64,000 nt of DNA, taken from positions 62,001 to 126,000 of the forward strand of contig JAAVEW010000031.1 of assembly GCA_014801075.1 (NCBI GenBank), written 5' to 3'. Shown here one piece after another: positions 19,175 through 28,675 of the stretch. Below the pieces are notes generated by a model, which saw nothing but the letters and a program-made list of their open reading frames with translations, was not told where the DNA came from and did not search any database. Numbering within the stretch: position 1 is the first letter of the stretch; each line of letters opens with the position of its first letter. Position numbers and translations under genes: made by a program. The DNA comes from Barnesiella sp. (GTDB lineage Bacteria > Bacteroidota > Bacteroidia > Bacteroidales > Muribaculaceae).

Positions 19175-20359
19175 TTACTCGCGGCCCATCACAATCAGCA
19201 CCTGGTTGCCCCCTTTGAGGGTGGCACCAACCACTTTCACGGCGTCGCTCTCTTTCACTTTGAGCTTGGCGCGGAGAGCGGCGGCGGTGCAGGGAAAATT
19301 GCGCACACTGACCGAGGCTGCGGGATATTCGCGGGCAAACCGCTTTATATTCTTTGAAGCATACGGTATCTCGGCACGTATGAGATAACGGCGACCGGGG
19401 AAATTGTCGATTTTCTGCGCCGACACATACAGGTGGGTGTTGGGATGCAACGCGCCGACATCAAACTTCTCGCACAGCAGTTTGAACGGTCCGGCTTTCA
19501 TCACCGCGGGCGACGGCTCGTAAAGGAAATCACCGGCCACGGGTTCGGCGTAACGCTCCGCGGCCTGCGCCTCCTGCTCGCGGGTGAAGAGAAAACGGTT
19601 GTCACCGTTGACTACCTCAATGGGTGTGGTATCGGGCGACGACACTGCGTCACGATTGAGATGCACAAGCACTTCGCGCACCTCACCCCTCTCCTCAACG
19701 ATATATAGCGCGGCCACCTTGCCGAGGTCGGTAATAGTGGCTGACAAATCGAGCATGGGCGACAGTTTGACAAGGATGTCAGCGGCATGCTCGAACATCA
19801 GCGGCATTATCTCAGCCACATCGGGGGTGCAGTCATGGATATTGAATACACGGCGTCCCACATCGTCGCGGCGAGCCGGGTCAATGAAAATCCAGTCGAA
19901 CACCTGCTTCGTATCGCGCAACCACTCCACGCTGTCGGCATTGATAACAGTCAGGTTGCCGAGCGACTTATAGTTCTCGCGGGCAAACTCACAAAGGCGC
20001 GCATCACGCTCTATCGCAGTCACTTCGGCCTTATCAATCGCGGCCACTGCGGCAGCATCGACTCCGAGGCCCATAGTCATGTCGAGCACACTGTGTGCCT
20101 CGGCCATCAGCGACGCGTGAAACGCCGCCACCGCGGCCGACGATGCCTGCTCCACACTAAGCCCGGTCGGGAACCATTGCGGCGCGAAGTCAGCATCCGC
20201 ACTGCGGAACTTATCTCCGGCCTTGGCCCGATACTCTATCTGTGAAATCGCTTCCTTCACCTCGGCATCGGCCGAAGCGAAACGCAGGCGCAATGACGCC
20301 ACATCGTCATTGCGATGAGCGTCAATCCATTCTTTAAATTCGTTGTCAAATAGTTTCAT
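19175..20359 (-). CDS. Class I SAM-dependent methyltransferase with THUMP-like C-terminal part
   Basis: The product is 394 residues from the ATG at 20359 (MKLFDNEFKEWIDAHRND). An in-frame ATG at 20416 would add 19 residues that do not look like a domain. The Rossmann core is clear: SVLDMTMGLGVDAAAVAAID (motif I), VTAIERDARLCEFARENY (motif II), NADSVEWL, and the motif IV position FDWIFIDPARRDD. The C-terminal third (GPFKLLCEKFDVGALHPNTH onward) resembles the THUMP-like/ferredoxin-like domain found in Bacteroidetes methyltransferases of the PG_1098 type. The substrate is probably RNA. I cannot name the modified base. Confidence 0.8.
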   Translation of the reverse strand: MKLFDNEFKEWIDAHRNDDVASLRLRFASADAEVKEAISQIEYRAKAGDKFRSADADFAPQWFPTGLSVEQASSAAVAAFHASLMAEAHSVLDMTMGLGVDAAAVAAIDKAEVTAIERDARLCEFARENYKSLGNLTVINADSVEWLRDTKQVFDWIFIDPARRDDVGRRVFNIHDCTPDVAEIMPLMFEHAADILVKLSPMLDLSATITDLGKVAALYIVEERGEVREVLVHLNRDAVSSPDTTPIEVVNGDNRFLFTREQEAQAAERYAEPVAGDFLYEPSPAVMKAGPFKLLCEKFDVGALHPNTHLYVSAQKIDNFPGRRYLIRAEIPYASKNIKRFAREYPAASVSVRNFPCTAAALRAKLKVKESDAVKVVGATLKGGNQVLIVMGRE

Positions 20360-20492
20360 ACCATAATAACAAGGATAATCTACCGCAGGTTTGCCCCCAC
20401 CATAATCAATTGCCATTTATCGATAGAAAAGTCTATACATAGAACCATCATCGAGTAAACAATCTCCTCTTATCGCGGGCGGTAATAAAAAA

Positions 20493-20523
20493 AGATTGCG
20501 ACGTAATCACTACGCCGCAATCT
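20493..20523 (-). terminator. Intrinsic terminator of pgk
   Basis: On the minus strand AGATTGCG-GCGTA and TACG-TCGCAATCT pair almost perfectly, followed by seven T. It lies about 57 bases past the pgk stop. Confidence 0.8.
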
Positions 20524-20579
20524 CATTATGTATGAGTAGATTAAATAATTCTATTTTAATTCACTTTATACACAGCGTA

Positions 20580-21827
20580 TTAGCCTTTGATAGCTGCGAT
20601 ACCGGGGAGCACCTTGCCTTCGATAGCTTCGAGGAGCGCACCGCCACCGGTTGATACGTAAGATACCTGGTCAGCGAGGCCGAACTTGTTGACACAAGCT
20701 ACTGAGTCACCACCACCTACGAGTGAGAATGCACCGTTGTTGGTAGCTTCTACGATAGCGTCGGCGATAGCGCGTGAACCTGCTGCGAAGTTATCAAATT
20801 CAAATACACCGGCAGGACCGTTCCAGAGGATAGTCTTGGCGTTCTTGATAACGTCGGCGAAAGCCTTGCGGGTTTCGGGACCTGCATCAAGACCTTCCCA
20901 TCCGTCGGGGATATTCATGCAGGAAACAACCTGAGTGTTGGCATCGTTGCTGAAAGCGTCGCCGGCTACACAGTCGGTACCGAGCACGAGGTTAACACCT
21001 TTCTCTTTAGCTTTCTTCATGATGTCGAGAGCGAGGTCGAGCTTGTCGTTTTCGCAGATTGACAGACCTACGTTACCGCCCATAGCTTTGGCGAAAGTGT
21101 AGGTCATACCACCGCAGAGGATGAGATTGTCAACCTTGTCCATGAGGTTTTCGATGATACCGATTTTGGTAGAAACCTTGGAACCACCCATGATAGCGGT
21201 GAAGGGACGCTTGATGTCGCTGAGGATATTGTCAACGGCCTTAACCTCTTTTTCCATGAGGTAACCGAGCATCTTGTCGTCAGAAGCGAAGTTCTCGGCG
21301 ATAACTGCGGTAGAAGCGTGTTTGCGGTGAGCAGTACCGAAAGCGTCGTTCACGTAAACATCAGCGTAGCTTGCAAGTTTCTTTGCGAAATCTTTCTGAC
21401 GGCCTTTCATTTCTTTCTTTGCATCCTCGTAAGCGGGATCTTCTTTGTCGATACCTACGGGCTTGCCCTCTTCTTCGGGGTAGAAGCGGAGGTTTTCGAG
21501 CAACAACACTTCACCGGGTTTGAGGTTAGCGGCAGCTTCGTCAGCGTTAGCGCAGTCGGGAGCGAAGATTACATCGCGGCCGAGAGCCTTGGCAACAGCG
21601 TCTTTGATCTGGCCGAGTGAGAACTTGGGATTGACTTTGCCTTTGGGTTTACCCATGTGTGACATGATGATGAGCGAACCACCATCCTCAAGGATTTTCT
21701 TAAGAGTGGGGAGAGCACCGCGGATACGGGTATCGTCGGTGATGTTGCCATTCTCGTCCAAGGGTACATTGAAGTCAACGCGCACGATAGCTTTCTTGCC
21801 GTTGAAGTTGTAATTGTCGATTGTCAT
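20580..21827 (-). CDS. pgk: Phosphoglycerate kinase
   Basis: The product is 415 residues, the usual length. N-terminal substrate-binding motif [20 protein letters not shown], then [22 protein letters not shown] and [13 protein letters not shown]. The hinge and nucleotide site show [10 protein letters not shown] and GGGDSVA near the C-terminus. The enzyme transfers phosphate from 1,3-bisphosphoglycerate to ADP in glycolysis. Codon use shifts toward abundant-protein choices compared with the neighbours, as expected for a highly expressed gene. It is a single gene with its own terminator. Confidence 0.96.
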   Translation of the reverse strand: MTIDNYNFNGKKAIVRVDFNVPLDENGNITDDTRIRGALPTLKKILEDGGSLIIMSHMGKPKGKVNPKFSLGQIKDAVAKALGRDVIFAPDCANADEAAANLKPGEVLLLENLRFYPEEEGKPVGIDKEDPAYEDAKKEMKGRQKDFAKKLASYADVYVNDAFGTAHRKHASTAVIAENFASDDKMLGYLMEKEVKAVDNILSDIKRPFTAIMGGSKVSTKIGIIENLMDKVDNLILCGGMTYTFAKAMGGNVGLSICENDKLDLALDIMKKAKEKGVNLVLGTDCVAGDAFSNDANTQVVSCMNIPDGWEGLDAGPETRKAFADVIKNAKTILWNGPAGVFEFDNFAAGSRAIADAIVEATNNGAFSLVGGGDSVACVNKFGLADQVSYVSTGGGALLEAIEGKVLPGIAAIKG

Positions 21828-21994
21828 TTCTTTATAGTTTAAATATTGATTTATTGGTTTTCAAATGTTTTGGGGCTGCCGGAATCCCGGCGGGACCCAT
21901 GCCGCGCGCCGCTGTCACCGGACCTCACTTGGCCGGGCGCTGCCGCGACATTGCAAATTTAACTCTTTTTTTTAGTAAAACGGCCGGTCGGCTG

Positions 21995-22825
21995 TTAAAT
22001 TTTACTATAAGCCGAGAGTAATTCCGACATCTGGTCGCGGAGCTTGCGCGCTTCTTCGCCGGCACGCTCTGCGAAATCCTCGCCGTTGGAAGCGTAAATG
22101 ACGCCGCGCGAAGAGTTTACGAGCAGACCGCAGTCATCGGTCATACCGCGCTTCGACACCTCTTCGAGGCTGCCGCCCTGCGCGCCCACGCCGGGCACGA
22201 GGAGGAAGTTTTCGGGTGAGATGCGGCGTATCTCGTCAAACATTTCAGCCTGCGTAGCGCCGCACACATACATCATCTCCTCAGGCGAAGCCCATGTCTG
22301 CGATTTCTTCATCACGGTCTCAAACAGAGGTACACCGGCTTCATCCTTGATATGCTGGAAGTCGAGGCTTCCCTTGTTGGAAGTGAGCGCAAGCAGTATC
22401 ACCCACTTGCCCTCGTAGCCGAGGAAGGGGGTCACGCTGTCCTCGCCCATGTAGGGGGCTACGGTGACGGCGTCAACATCCATCTGCTCGAAGAGTGCGC
22501 GGGCATACATCTTTGATGTGTTGCCTATGTCGCCGCGCTTTGCATCGGCGATGATGAACTGGTCGGGATAGTTCTCCTTGAGATACTTGACGGTCTTTTC
22601 GAGCGCCACCCAGCCTGCTATGCCGAAGCTCTCGTAGAAAGCGAGATTGGGCTTGTAGGCCACGCAATAGGGAGCGGTGGCGTCGATGATAGCCTTGTTG
22701 AATTCAAATATGGGGTCCTCCTTTTCGAGAAGGTGCTGGGGTATTTTCTTTATATCGGTGTCGAGTCCCACGCAGAGGTAGGAACGCTTTGCGCGAATAT
22801 TTTCGGCGAGTTGGTTGCGGTTCAT
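21995..22825 (-). CDS. pyrF: Orotidine 5'-phosphate decarboxylase
   Basis: The product is 276 residues from the ATG at 22825 ([20 protein letters not shown]). A longer in-frame version to 22933 runs into the end of prfA and is not credible. Motifs are [13 protein letters not shown], the catalytic [14 protein letters not shown] with its Asp-x-Lys-x-x-Asp centre, [11 protein letters not shown] and [11 protein letters not shown]. The length and motifs fit the longer type-2 PyrF of Bacteroidetes. It makes UMP from OMP in the last step of de novo pyrimidine synthesis; pyrB and pyrI lie at 55-57 kb. It lies 34 bases downstream of prfA and is probably co-transcribed. Confidence 0.94.
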   Translation of the reverse strand: MNRNQLAENIRAKRSYLCVGLDTDIKKIPQHLLEKEDPIFEFNKAIIDATAPYCVAYKPNLAFYESFGIAGWVALEKTVKYLKENYPDQFIIADAKRGDIGNTSKMYARALFEQMDVDAVTVAPYMGEDSVTPFLGYEGKWVILLALTSNKGSLDFQHIKDEAGVPLFETVMKKSQTWASPEEMMYVCGATQAEMFDEIRRISPENFLLVPGVGAQGGSLEEVSKRGMTDDCGLLVNSSRGVIYASNGEDFAERAGEEARKLRDQMSELLSAYSKI

Positions 22826-22859
22826 ATAAGTATATGTATATGTATAAATAGTTGATATA

Positions 22860-23969
22860 TCAGATTTCCGATTCTTTGAGCTTCTCGGCGTTCTCGGCCA
22901 CGATGAGGTGGTCGATGCAGTCCTGGATGTCACCGTCCATGAATCCCTGGAGGTTGTAGATGGTGTAGTTGATACGATGGTCGGTGATACGTCCCTGTGG
23001 ATAGTTGTAGGTACGGATTTTGGCGGAGCGGTCGCCGGTCGATACCATTGTCTTGCGGCGCGATGCTATGTCGTCGAGATATTTCTGATGCTCCTTGTCG
23101 TAGATAAATGTGCGCAGTCGCGAGAGGGCGCGCTCCTTGTTCTTTGGCTGGTCGCGGGTCTCTGTACACTCGATGAGTATCTCCTCGGTGACACCGGTGT
23201 TGGGGTTGCGCCACATGTAGCGCAGACGCACACCCGACTCCACCTTGTTGACGTTCTGACCGCCTGCGCCGCCCGAACGGAAGGTGTCCCACTTGATTTC
23301 GCCCTCGTTGATTTCCACGTCAAACTCCTCGGCTTCGGGGAGCACAGCCACGGTAGCGGCCGAGGTGTGTACGCGGCCCTGGGTCTCGGTGGCGGGAACT
23401 CGCTGCACACGGTGTACGCCGCTCTCATATTTCATAGTGCCGTAGACCCCTTCGCCGGTGACGGCGAATACAATCTCCTTGTAGCCTCCGGCAGCTCCTT
23501 CGCTCACACTCGACACTGCCACGCTCCAGCCCTTTGACTCGCAATACTTGGTGTACATCTTGAACAGGTCGCCGGCAAAGATGGCTGCCTCGTCGCCTCC
23601 CGTTCCGCCGCGTATCTCGACAATGGCGTTCTTGCAATCCTCGGGGTCGGCCGGGATAAGGAGTAACTTTATCTCCTCCTCTACCTGCGGGAGCGCCGTG
23701 GTAGCCTCGTCGAGTTGTTCGCGGGCCATTGCTCTCATGTCGGCATCGCTTTCGTTGGCAAGTATATCCTTTGCCTCGTCGATGTTCGACAGCAGGTCGC
23801 GGTAGCGATGGGTGGTTCGGGTAAGGCGTTCAAGATCCTTGTACTCTTTGGTCAGCTTTACATAACGGCGCATATCGGCAATGACCGAAGGGTCAGTGAT
23901 GAGTGTCGACACCTCGGCAAAGCGTGCATCAATGCCGTCAAGACGCGATAAAAGGGAATTATCTGACAT
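22860..23969 (-). CDS. prfA: Peptide chain release factor 1
   Basis: The product is 369 residues from the ATG at 23969 ([20 protein letters not shown]). The upstream in-frame extension reads through the promoter region and is rejected. The GGQ peptidyl-hydrolysis motif is in [15 protein letters not shown] (near residue 236). The codon-reading tripeptide is PAT ([12 protein letters not shown], near residue 190), the P-x-T type that recognises UAA and UAG. This separates it from RF2, which has SPF. It acts on the ribosome at stop codons. It is divergent from the AmgK-like gene. Confidence 0.95.
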   Translation of the reverse strand: MSDNSLLSRLDGIDARFAEVSTLITDPSVIADMRRYVKLTKEYKDLERLTRTTHRYRDLLSNIDEAKDILANESDADMRAMAREQLDEATTALPQVEEEIKLLLIPADPEDCKNAIVEIRGGTGGDEAAIFAGDLFKMYTKYCESKGWSVAVSSVSEGAAGGYKEIVFAVTGEGVYGTMKYESGVHRVQRVPATETQGRVHTSAATVAVLPEAEEFDVEINEGEIKWDTFRSGGAGGQNVNKVESGVRLRYMWRNPNTGVTEEILIECTETRDQPKNKERALSRLRTFIYDKEHQKYLDDIASRRKTMVSTGDRSAKIRTYNYPQGRITDHRINYTIYNLQGFMDGDIQDCIDHLIVAENAEKLKESEI

Positions 23970-24070
23970 TAAGTAACTGTTTAAAATTATTTCCAGCGCG
24001 AAGTTACAAAAATTTTTCCCTTTTTCCATATTCGCAACGCGCAATCGTCGTTTTATTTCGCGATATTTAT

Positions 24071-24078
24071 TAATTTTG
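24071..24078 (+). promoter_or_regulatory. Probable -7 promoter element of the amgK-like gene
   Basis: TAATTTTG fits TAnnTTTG, 23 bases upstream of the ATG at 24102. Confidence 0.5.
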
Positions 24079-24101
24079 TACCACATTTCAACATTCATCA
24101 C

Positions 24102-25556
24102 ATGCCCGCTGAAATCTTAAATTCACTATACCGACAGGTTACAGGCTCCTCACCGGTCAAAACAACCGAACTCACCGGGTCGGGCTCCAACCGTCGCTAC
24201 TACCGCCTCGAAGGCCCTGACGGCACCTATATCGGTGTCATCGGAGAGTCAGTCGAGGAGAACAAGGCGTTCATCAAACTTGCCAACCGCTTTGCCGACC
24301 GCGGGCTGTCGGTGCCGAGGGTCGTCGCGGTGACCCCTGACCGCAACGCTTACCTTCAGGAATATCTCGGCGACACGCTGCTCTTCGACGAGATTGCCAA
24401 CGGTCGCCTTACCGGCAGTTTCTCCAACAGCGAGAAGCGTCTGCTGCGCGAAACCATCCGCAGCCTCGCCGACATTCAATACCGCGGCGCCGAGGGTCTC
24501 GACTTCAACGTGTGCTATCCGTTGCCCGAGTTCAACCGCCGCACCGTGATGTGGGACCTCAACTACTTCAAATATAACTTCCTCAAGCTCTCCAATATAC
24601 CCTTCAACGAGAGCCTGCTCGAAGACGACTTCGAGCGCTTGGCCGACTATCTGCTTGAAGAGCCGTACACTACCTTCATGTATCGTGACTTCCAGTCGCG
24701 CAACGTCATGATAAAGAACGGCAAGCCCTGGTTCATCGACTTTCAGGGCGGCCGCAAAGGTCCGGCCCACTACGACGTGGCTTCGTTCCTGTGGCAGGCC
24801 AAAGCCAATATCCCGGCCGAGTTGCGCGAGGAACTTATCGACGAATATCTGGAATCGGCGTCTAAGTATGCCGACATTGACACCGACGCTTTCCGCAGCC
24901 GCCTGCAACATATCGTGCTCTTCCGCCTGATGCAGGTGCTCGGCGCTTACGGTTTCCGCGGCCTCTTCGAGAAGAAACTCCACTTCCTCGAGAGCATCCC
25001 CCCGGCACTCATTAAAATAAAGGAACTGATGGCAGCCAACGACTTCTCGCGCTACCCCACTCTCCTCAACGTGCTCAACCGCCTCGCCGACAAGTTCATC
25101 CCCTCGGGCGACGCTCCCGACCATCTGATTGTCACCGTGCGCAGTTTCTCCTACAAGCGCGGCATCCCCGACGACATATCGGGCAACGGCGGCGGCTACG
25201 TATTCGACTGCCGCGGACTCCACAACCCCGGACGATATGACGAATACAAGAAACTGACCGGCATGGACGCCCCCGTCATCAGGTTTCTCGAAGCACGCGG
25301 CGAGATAGGCCCTTTCCTTGAACATTGCTTCGCGCTGGCCGACAGTTCGGTGGAGGTGTACACCCGTCGCGGCTTCACGTCGCTGACCATAGATTTCGGT
25401 TGCACCGGAGGCCAACACCGCTCCGTTTACTGTGCAGAGAAGATGGCCGAGCATCTGAGCCACAAATATGGCGTGGACATCAAGCTGCAGCATCGCGAGC
25501 AGCACGTCAACAAGCGCTACACCACTCTGGGACAGTTCATCGTCGAGGATGACTGA
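24102..25556 (+). CDS. AmgK-like sugar kinase fused to a RapZ C-terminal domain
   Basis: The product is 484 residues in two parts. Residues 1-330 are an aminoglycoside-phosphotransferase fold. The catalytic loop is YRDFQSRNVM (near 194) and the metal motif is IDFQGGRKGPAHYDV (near 211), both close to AmgK, the anomeric MurNAc/GlcNAc kinase. Residues about 344-484 are a RapZ C-terminal domain (VTVRSFSYKRGIP, FDCRGLHNPGR, DFGCTGGQHRSVY, QHREQHVNKR). In E. coli this RapZ domain senses glucosamine-6-phosphate. The next gene is a MurU-like uridylyltransferase, so the pair fits the MurNAc salvage route to UDP-MurNAc. A regulatory role for the fused domain is inference. The fusion is intact in one frame. 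Confidence 0.82.
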   Translation: MPAEILNSLYRQVTGSSPVKTTELTGSGSNRRYYRLEGPDGTYIGVIGESVEENKAFIKLANRFADRGLSVPRVVAVTPDRNAYLQEYLGDTLLFDEIANGRLTGSFSNSEKRLLRETIRSLADIQYRGAEGLDFNVCYPLPEFNRRTVMWDLNYFKYNFLKLSNIPFNESLLEDDFERLADYLLEEPYTTFMYRDFQSRNVMIKNGKPWFIDFQGGRKGPAHYDVASFLWQAKANIPAELREELIDEYLESASKYADIDTDAFRSRLQHIVLFRLMQVLGAYGFRGLFEKKLHFLESIPPALIKIKELMAANDFSRYPTLLNVLNRLADKFIPSGDAPDHLIVTVRSFSYKRGIPDDISGNGGGYVFDCRGLHNPGRYDEYKKLTGMDAPVIRFLEARGEIGPFLEHCFALADSSVEVYTRRGFTSLTIDFGCTGGQHRSVYCAEKMAEHLSHKYGVDIKLQHREQHVNKRYTTLGQFIVEDD

Positions 25557-25599
25557 CCCTCGACGGGCACTCTGCAATCTTACATGCCAAAGTATTTTT

Positions 25600-25643
25600 C
25601 ATGACGTCACTAATCACGACATCTATAATCATGACGTCACTAA
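25600..25643 (+). repeat. Two copies of CATGACGTCACTAA upstream of the murU-like gene
   Basis: Identical 14-base motifs lie at 25600-25613 and 25630-25643, 30 bases apart, with a partial third CATGAC at 25650. The second copy ends 24 bases before the ATG at 25668. The same motif precedes smpB. Confidence 0.7.
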
Positions 25644-25667
25644 AATTTTCATGACTTTTCCAAACCG

Positions 25668-26408
25668 ATGAAAGCTATAATATTCGCCGCCGGTCTCGGC
25701 ACCCGCCTCAAACCGTTCACTCTCTCCCACCCCAAGGCTCTTGTCGAAGTCAACGGCAAACCGATGCTTCAGCGCGTCATCGAACGATTACGCTCGGCCG
25801 GAGTGACCGACATTGTGGTCAACGTGCATCACTTCGCGTCGCAGATTACCGACTTCCTCCAAGCCAACGACAACTTCGGTTGCCGCATCGCCATAAGCGA
25901 CGAGAGTGACCTGCTGCTCGACACCGGAGGCGGCATAGCTAAAGCGGCCCCGCTCCTCGACGGCGACGAACCGTTCATAGCCTACAATGCCGACATTCTT
26001 TCTGACTTCGACATCACGGCCATGATTGAGGCTCACCGCAATTCGAGCGCCGGCGTCACGCTTCTCACCTCCGACCGCTCTTCATCGCGCCGCATCTACT
26101 TCGACCGCGGCAACCGCCTGCGCGGCTGGCAGAACCTCAACACGGGGGAATGCCGTCCCGACGGTTTCCATCCCGAGGAGAGCATGAAGGCCGCGTCGTT
26201 CAACGGAGTGCATATCATCAGCGCCAAGGTGCTGAGGGCGTTGACTGAACGTGCTGCCGTCGAGCCCGTGTTCTCCATCATGCCCTTCTACCTTGACAAC
26301 ACATCGCGCCTCGACATCCGCTCCTACGCTCCCGCAGGCGCATATCAATGGTATGACATAGGCCGCAACGAAACCCTCGCCGCAGCCCGTGACTCCTTCC
26401 GCGAATAG
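25668..26408 (+). CDS. MurU-like sugar-1-phosphate nucleotidyltransferase
   Basis: The product is 246 residues, a compact NTP-transferase. The nucleotide-binding signature is AAGLGTRLKPFTLSHPKAL at residues 7-25, then VEVNGKPMLQRVIERL. The metal/sugar site shows FIAYNADILSDFD and, near the end, YQWYDIGRNETLAAAR. Its size and motifs fit MurU (N-acetylmuramate-1-phosphate uridylyltransferase) better than the longer RmlA or GalU types. It directly follows the AmgK-like fusion, the expected partner that makes its substrate. The product would be UDP-MurNAc for peptidoglycan recycling. A different hexose-1-phosphate cannot be excluded. Confidence 0.78.
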   Translation: MKAIIFAAGLGTRLKPFTLSHPKALVEVNGKPMLQRVIERLRSAGVTDIVVNVHHFASQITDFLQANDNFGCRIAISDESDLLLDTGGGIAKAAPLLDGDEPFIAYNADILSDFDITAMIEAHRNSSAGVTLLTSDRSSSRRIYFDRGNRLRGWQNLNTGECRPDGFHPEESMKAASFNGVHIISAKVLRALTERAAVEPVFSIMPFYLDNTSRLDIRSYAPAGAYQWYDIGRNETLAAARDSFRE

Positions 26409-26484
26409 CGATAAACCGTCCCGAAAGAGTGATTGTATTTATATTCTTGCTTAAAACTTCTATTATAGCTTAAAGCATCGTAGC

Positions 26485-27711
26485 CTACATATTCTCGGCA
26501 TCGAAGCCTGCCATGCGCACGGCCTCTATCACGGCATTGCTGTCATGGTCGCCGTCGACAGTCGCTTTACCACCTTTCAGGTCAACTTCCACCGAAGTCA
26601 CGCCCTCTACGCCCTGAATACTTTTAGTTACTGCTGCCTGACAATGAGGGCAGTTCATTCCTGTGATTTTATATTCCTTTGCCATAGTTGAGATTGTTGA
26701 ATGTTTTCTAAATATTTTAGTTATAACAAGTGAGTAGATTAAAAGTGCCGAGAGAATAGCGGAGCAGATCGTGGGAAACAGGGGTAGCGATTCTCCGTGG
26801 TGACACGCGGCATGCATCTGCGTCACCTCAAACCATTGCGACGGCAACAGATAGTCAATAACGAGACCGAAACCTACCGCTCCTACAATAATGGAACCCA
26901 GATACATAGTGGCTGCACGACGCCCCATCTCGCGCGACACGAGGGTGTAGGACGCGAAGTTCACCGCAGGACCGGCCATCAGCAGCACGAATGCAGTGCC
27001 GGGCGATAACCCTTTGAGTACCAGTGCCAGTGCGATAGGTATTGAGCCGGTTGCACATACATACATCGGCACCGCAACCACGAGGGCTACAAGCATCGAC
27101 AGTATAGGCGTGCGGCCGAGTACGGTGAAGAAATCGTCAGGCACATAGACTGTTATCACGGCTGCAATAACGAGTCCTGCCACGAGCCAACCTCCAATAC
27201 TTCCCACCAGACTGACGAAACCGTAGCGCAACGCCGCCCCAACCTTGCCTGCAAAGCCGGTCGGAATGTCGTCGGCCTCTTCCACGTTCAGCGAGCGGGC
27301 ATCGGCACCGGTCTCCTCGTTATCGTGGCGCGACACTATCGTGCCACCGGCAACAGCTGTAACCAAAGCGGCTATAGGGCGCACTACGGCAAAAGCCGGT
27401 CCGAGCAGCGACCACGTGGCGGCGATGGAATCTACACCCGTCTGAGGCGTTGCTATGAGAAACGAGGTGGATGCCCCGCGCGAAGCTCCGTTGCGGCGCA
27501 TAGAGATGGCAGTGGGTAGCACGCCGCATGAACATAACGGCAGCGGCACACCGAGCAGAGCGGCCTTCATGGCCGGCTTCCACCCCTTCCCCGAAAGGTG
27601 ACGGGCCATTGCCGCGCGCGGCACAAACACATATATAATACCCGCTATCAGAAATCCGAGCAATATGTAGGGCGACATGCTGTTAAGCATCGAGAGTAAT
27701 GACTGTAACAT
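26485..27711 (-). CDS. SO_0444-type metal efflux permease fused to a heavy-metal-associated domain
   Basis: The product is 408 residues. The first 335 form a permease of the DUF318/ArsP-YraQ superfamily with about eight membrane helices. The family motif GVPLPLCSCGVLPTAISMR is near residues 55-73, and a second half repeats the pattern (ATGSIPIALALVLKG). Residues 343-408 are a heavy-metal-associated domain with GMNCPHC (Cys354 and Cys357), which binds soft or borderline metals such as copper or zinc. The combination is known as the SO_0444 Cu/Zn efflux family. The fused domain probably hands the metal to the channel. It is a single gene convergent with murU. Confidence 0.82.
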   Translation of the reverse strand: MLQSLLSMLNSMSPYILLGFLIAGIIYVFVPRAAMARHLSGKGWKPAMKAALLGVPLPLCSCGVLPTAISMRRNGASRGASTSFLIATPQTGVDSIAATWSLLGPAFAVVRPIAALVTAVAGGTIVSRHDNEETGADARSLNVEEADDIPTGFAGKVGAALRYGFVSLVGSIGGWLVAGLVIAAVITVYVPDDFFTVLGRTPILSMLVALVVAVPMYVCATGSIPIALALVLKGLSPGTAFVLLMAGPAVNFASYTLVSREMGRRAATMYLGSIIVGAVGFGLVIDYLLPSQWFEVTQMHAACHHGESLPLFPTICSAILSALLIYSLVITKIFRKHSTISTMAKEYKITGMNCPHCQAAVTKSIQGVEGVTSVEVDLKGGKATVDGDHDSNAVIEAVRMAGFDAENM

Positions 27712-27931
27712 TTCTTTAATCTTATTACTAATATATGATTTATTTTAATATATGATGTTTCGATATTATTAGCTCCAATTGATACCGGGATTGACAATCA
27801 GCGGTTGCACGTGGTCGGCAATGGCTGATTCATCCGGCATGTGGCGACAAAATTATTGAATAATTCGTGCAACCTGTTGGCAAATGATGAAATTTATCGG
27901 CGCGTAATATTTTTTATCCCGCAAATTGTCT

Positions 27932-27939
27932 TAACTTTG
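27932..27939 (+). promoter_or_regulatory. Probable -7 promoter element of the DUF5606 gene
   Basis: TAACTTTG fits TAnnTTTG. A TTTT-rich stretch ends 19-20 bases upstream at the -33 position. It lies 46 bases before the ATG at 27986. Confidence 0.55.
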
Positions 27940-27985
27940 CGTAAAACTTTAACTAAAATTATCATCAGATAAAAATTTTTCGATT

Positions 27986-28441
27986 ATGTTGAAAACAATA
28001 TTATCGGTTTCGGGTCGTCCCGGACTTTTCCGCCTCGTTAATCAGGGTAAGAACATGCTCATCGTAGAGTCACTGCAGAACGGCAAACGCGGTCCTGTCT
28101 ACGCTCACGACAAAGTGGTATCACTCGGCGACATCGCTATCTACACATATAACGATGAAGTGCCCCTGTCTGATATATTTGAAACCATCAAAGAGAAGAA
28201 CGACGGCAAACCCGTTGACGTGAAAGCTCTTGGCGGCGACGAGAAAGTACGCGAATACTTCGCTACCATCCTCCCCGACTTCGACCAGGACCGCGTCTAC
28301 ACCAACGATATCAAGAAAGTGTTCTCATGGTACAACCAGCTCATCGCAGCCGGCGTTGACCAGTTCAAAGATGACGAAATCAAGGAGGACGAAGCAGCTG
28401 AAGCCGCAGAAGCCGCCGACGAAAAAGACACCGCGAAATAA
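27986..28441 (+). CDS. DUF5606 domain protein
   Basis: The product is 151 residues. Residues 1-135 match the conserved Bacteroidetes DUF5606 family (LKTILSVSGRPGLFRLVNQG, then VSLGDIAIYTYNDEVPL). A Glu/Ala tail of about 20 residues (EDEAAEAAEAADEKDTAK) ends the protein. There is no signal peptide or membrane segment, so it is cytosolic. The biochemical function is unknown. It has its own promoter and a strong terminator. Confidence 0.85.
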   Translation: MLKTILSVSGRPGLFRLVNQGKNMLIVESLQNGKRGPVYAHDKVVSLGDIAIYTYNDEVPLSDIFETIKEKNDGKPVDVKALGGDEKVREYFATILPDFDQDRVYTNDIKKVFSWYNQLIAAGVDQFKDDEIKEDEAAEAAEAADEKDTAK

Positions 28442-28482
28442 GATCCAATCCCGCTTGCCACAGGCAAGCCCCAAAAACAACT

Positions 28483-28515
28483 GGAGGCAGTATCGCACAA
28501 CGCAATACTGCCTCC
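28483..28515 (+). terminator. Intrinsic terminator of the DUF5606 gene
   Basis: GGAGGCAGTAT pairs perfectly with ATACTGCCTCC around an 11-base loop, followed by GGTATTTTATT. It lies about 40 bases after the stop. Confidence 0.8.
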
Positions 28516-28619
28516 GGTATTTTATTACACTCCGACACCTTGCATACTTAAGATATGCCGGAATGCCAAGATATTGTTTTATACCAAGATACCTGTTATA
28601 TCTTATATAATTTATAAAT

Positions 28620-28655
28620 CTTATATATCTTATATATCTTATATATCTTATATAT
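28620..28655. repeat. 9-bp tandem repeat (CTTATATAT x4)
   Basis: Four perfect units of CTTATATAT run from 28620 to 28655, with degenerate copies just before. The array sits about 20 bases beyond the lptB stop in the convergent gap and has no coding potential. Confidence 0.8.
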
Positions 28656-28675
28656 CCTCTTACTCCCCTCCCTAA

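Noticed and set aside
24249..25577. A 442-codon open frame on the minus strand
   Set aside because: It lies entirely opposite the kinase-RapZ fusion, which has clear domain motifs. The antisense frame is rich in Val, His and Gly without domain features, typical of a shadow frame in GC-rich DNA.
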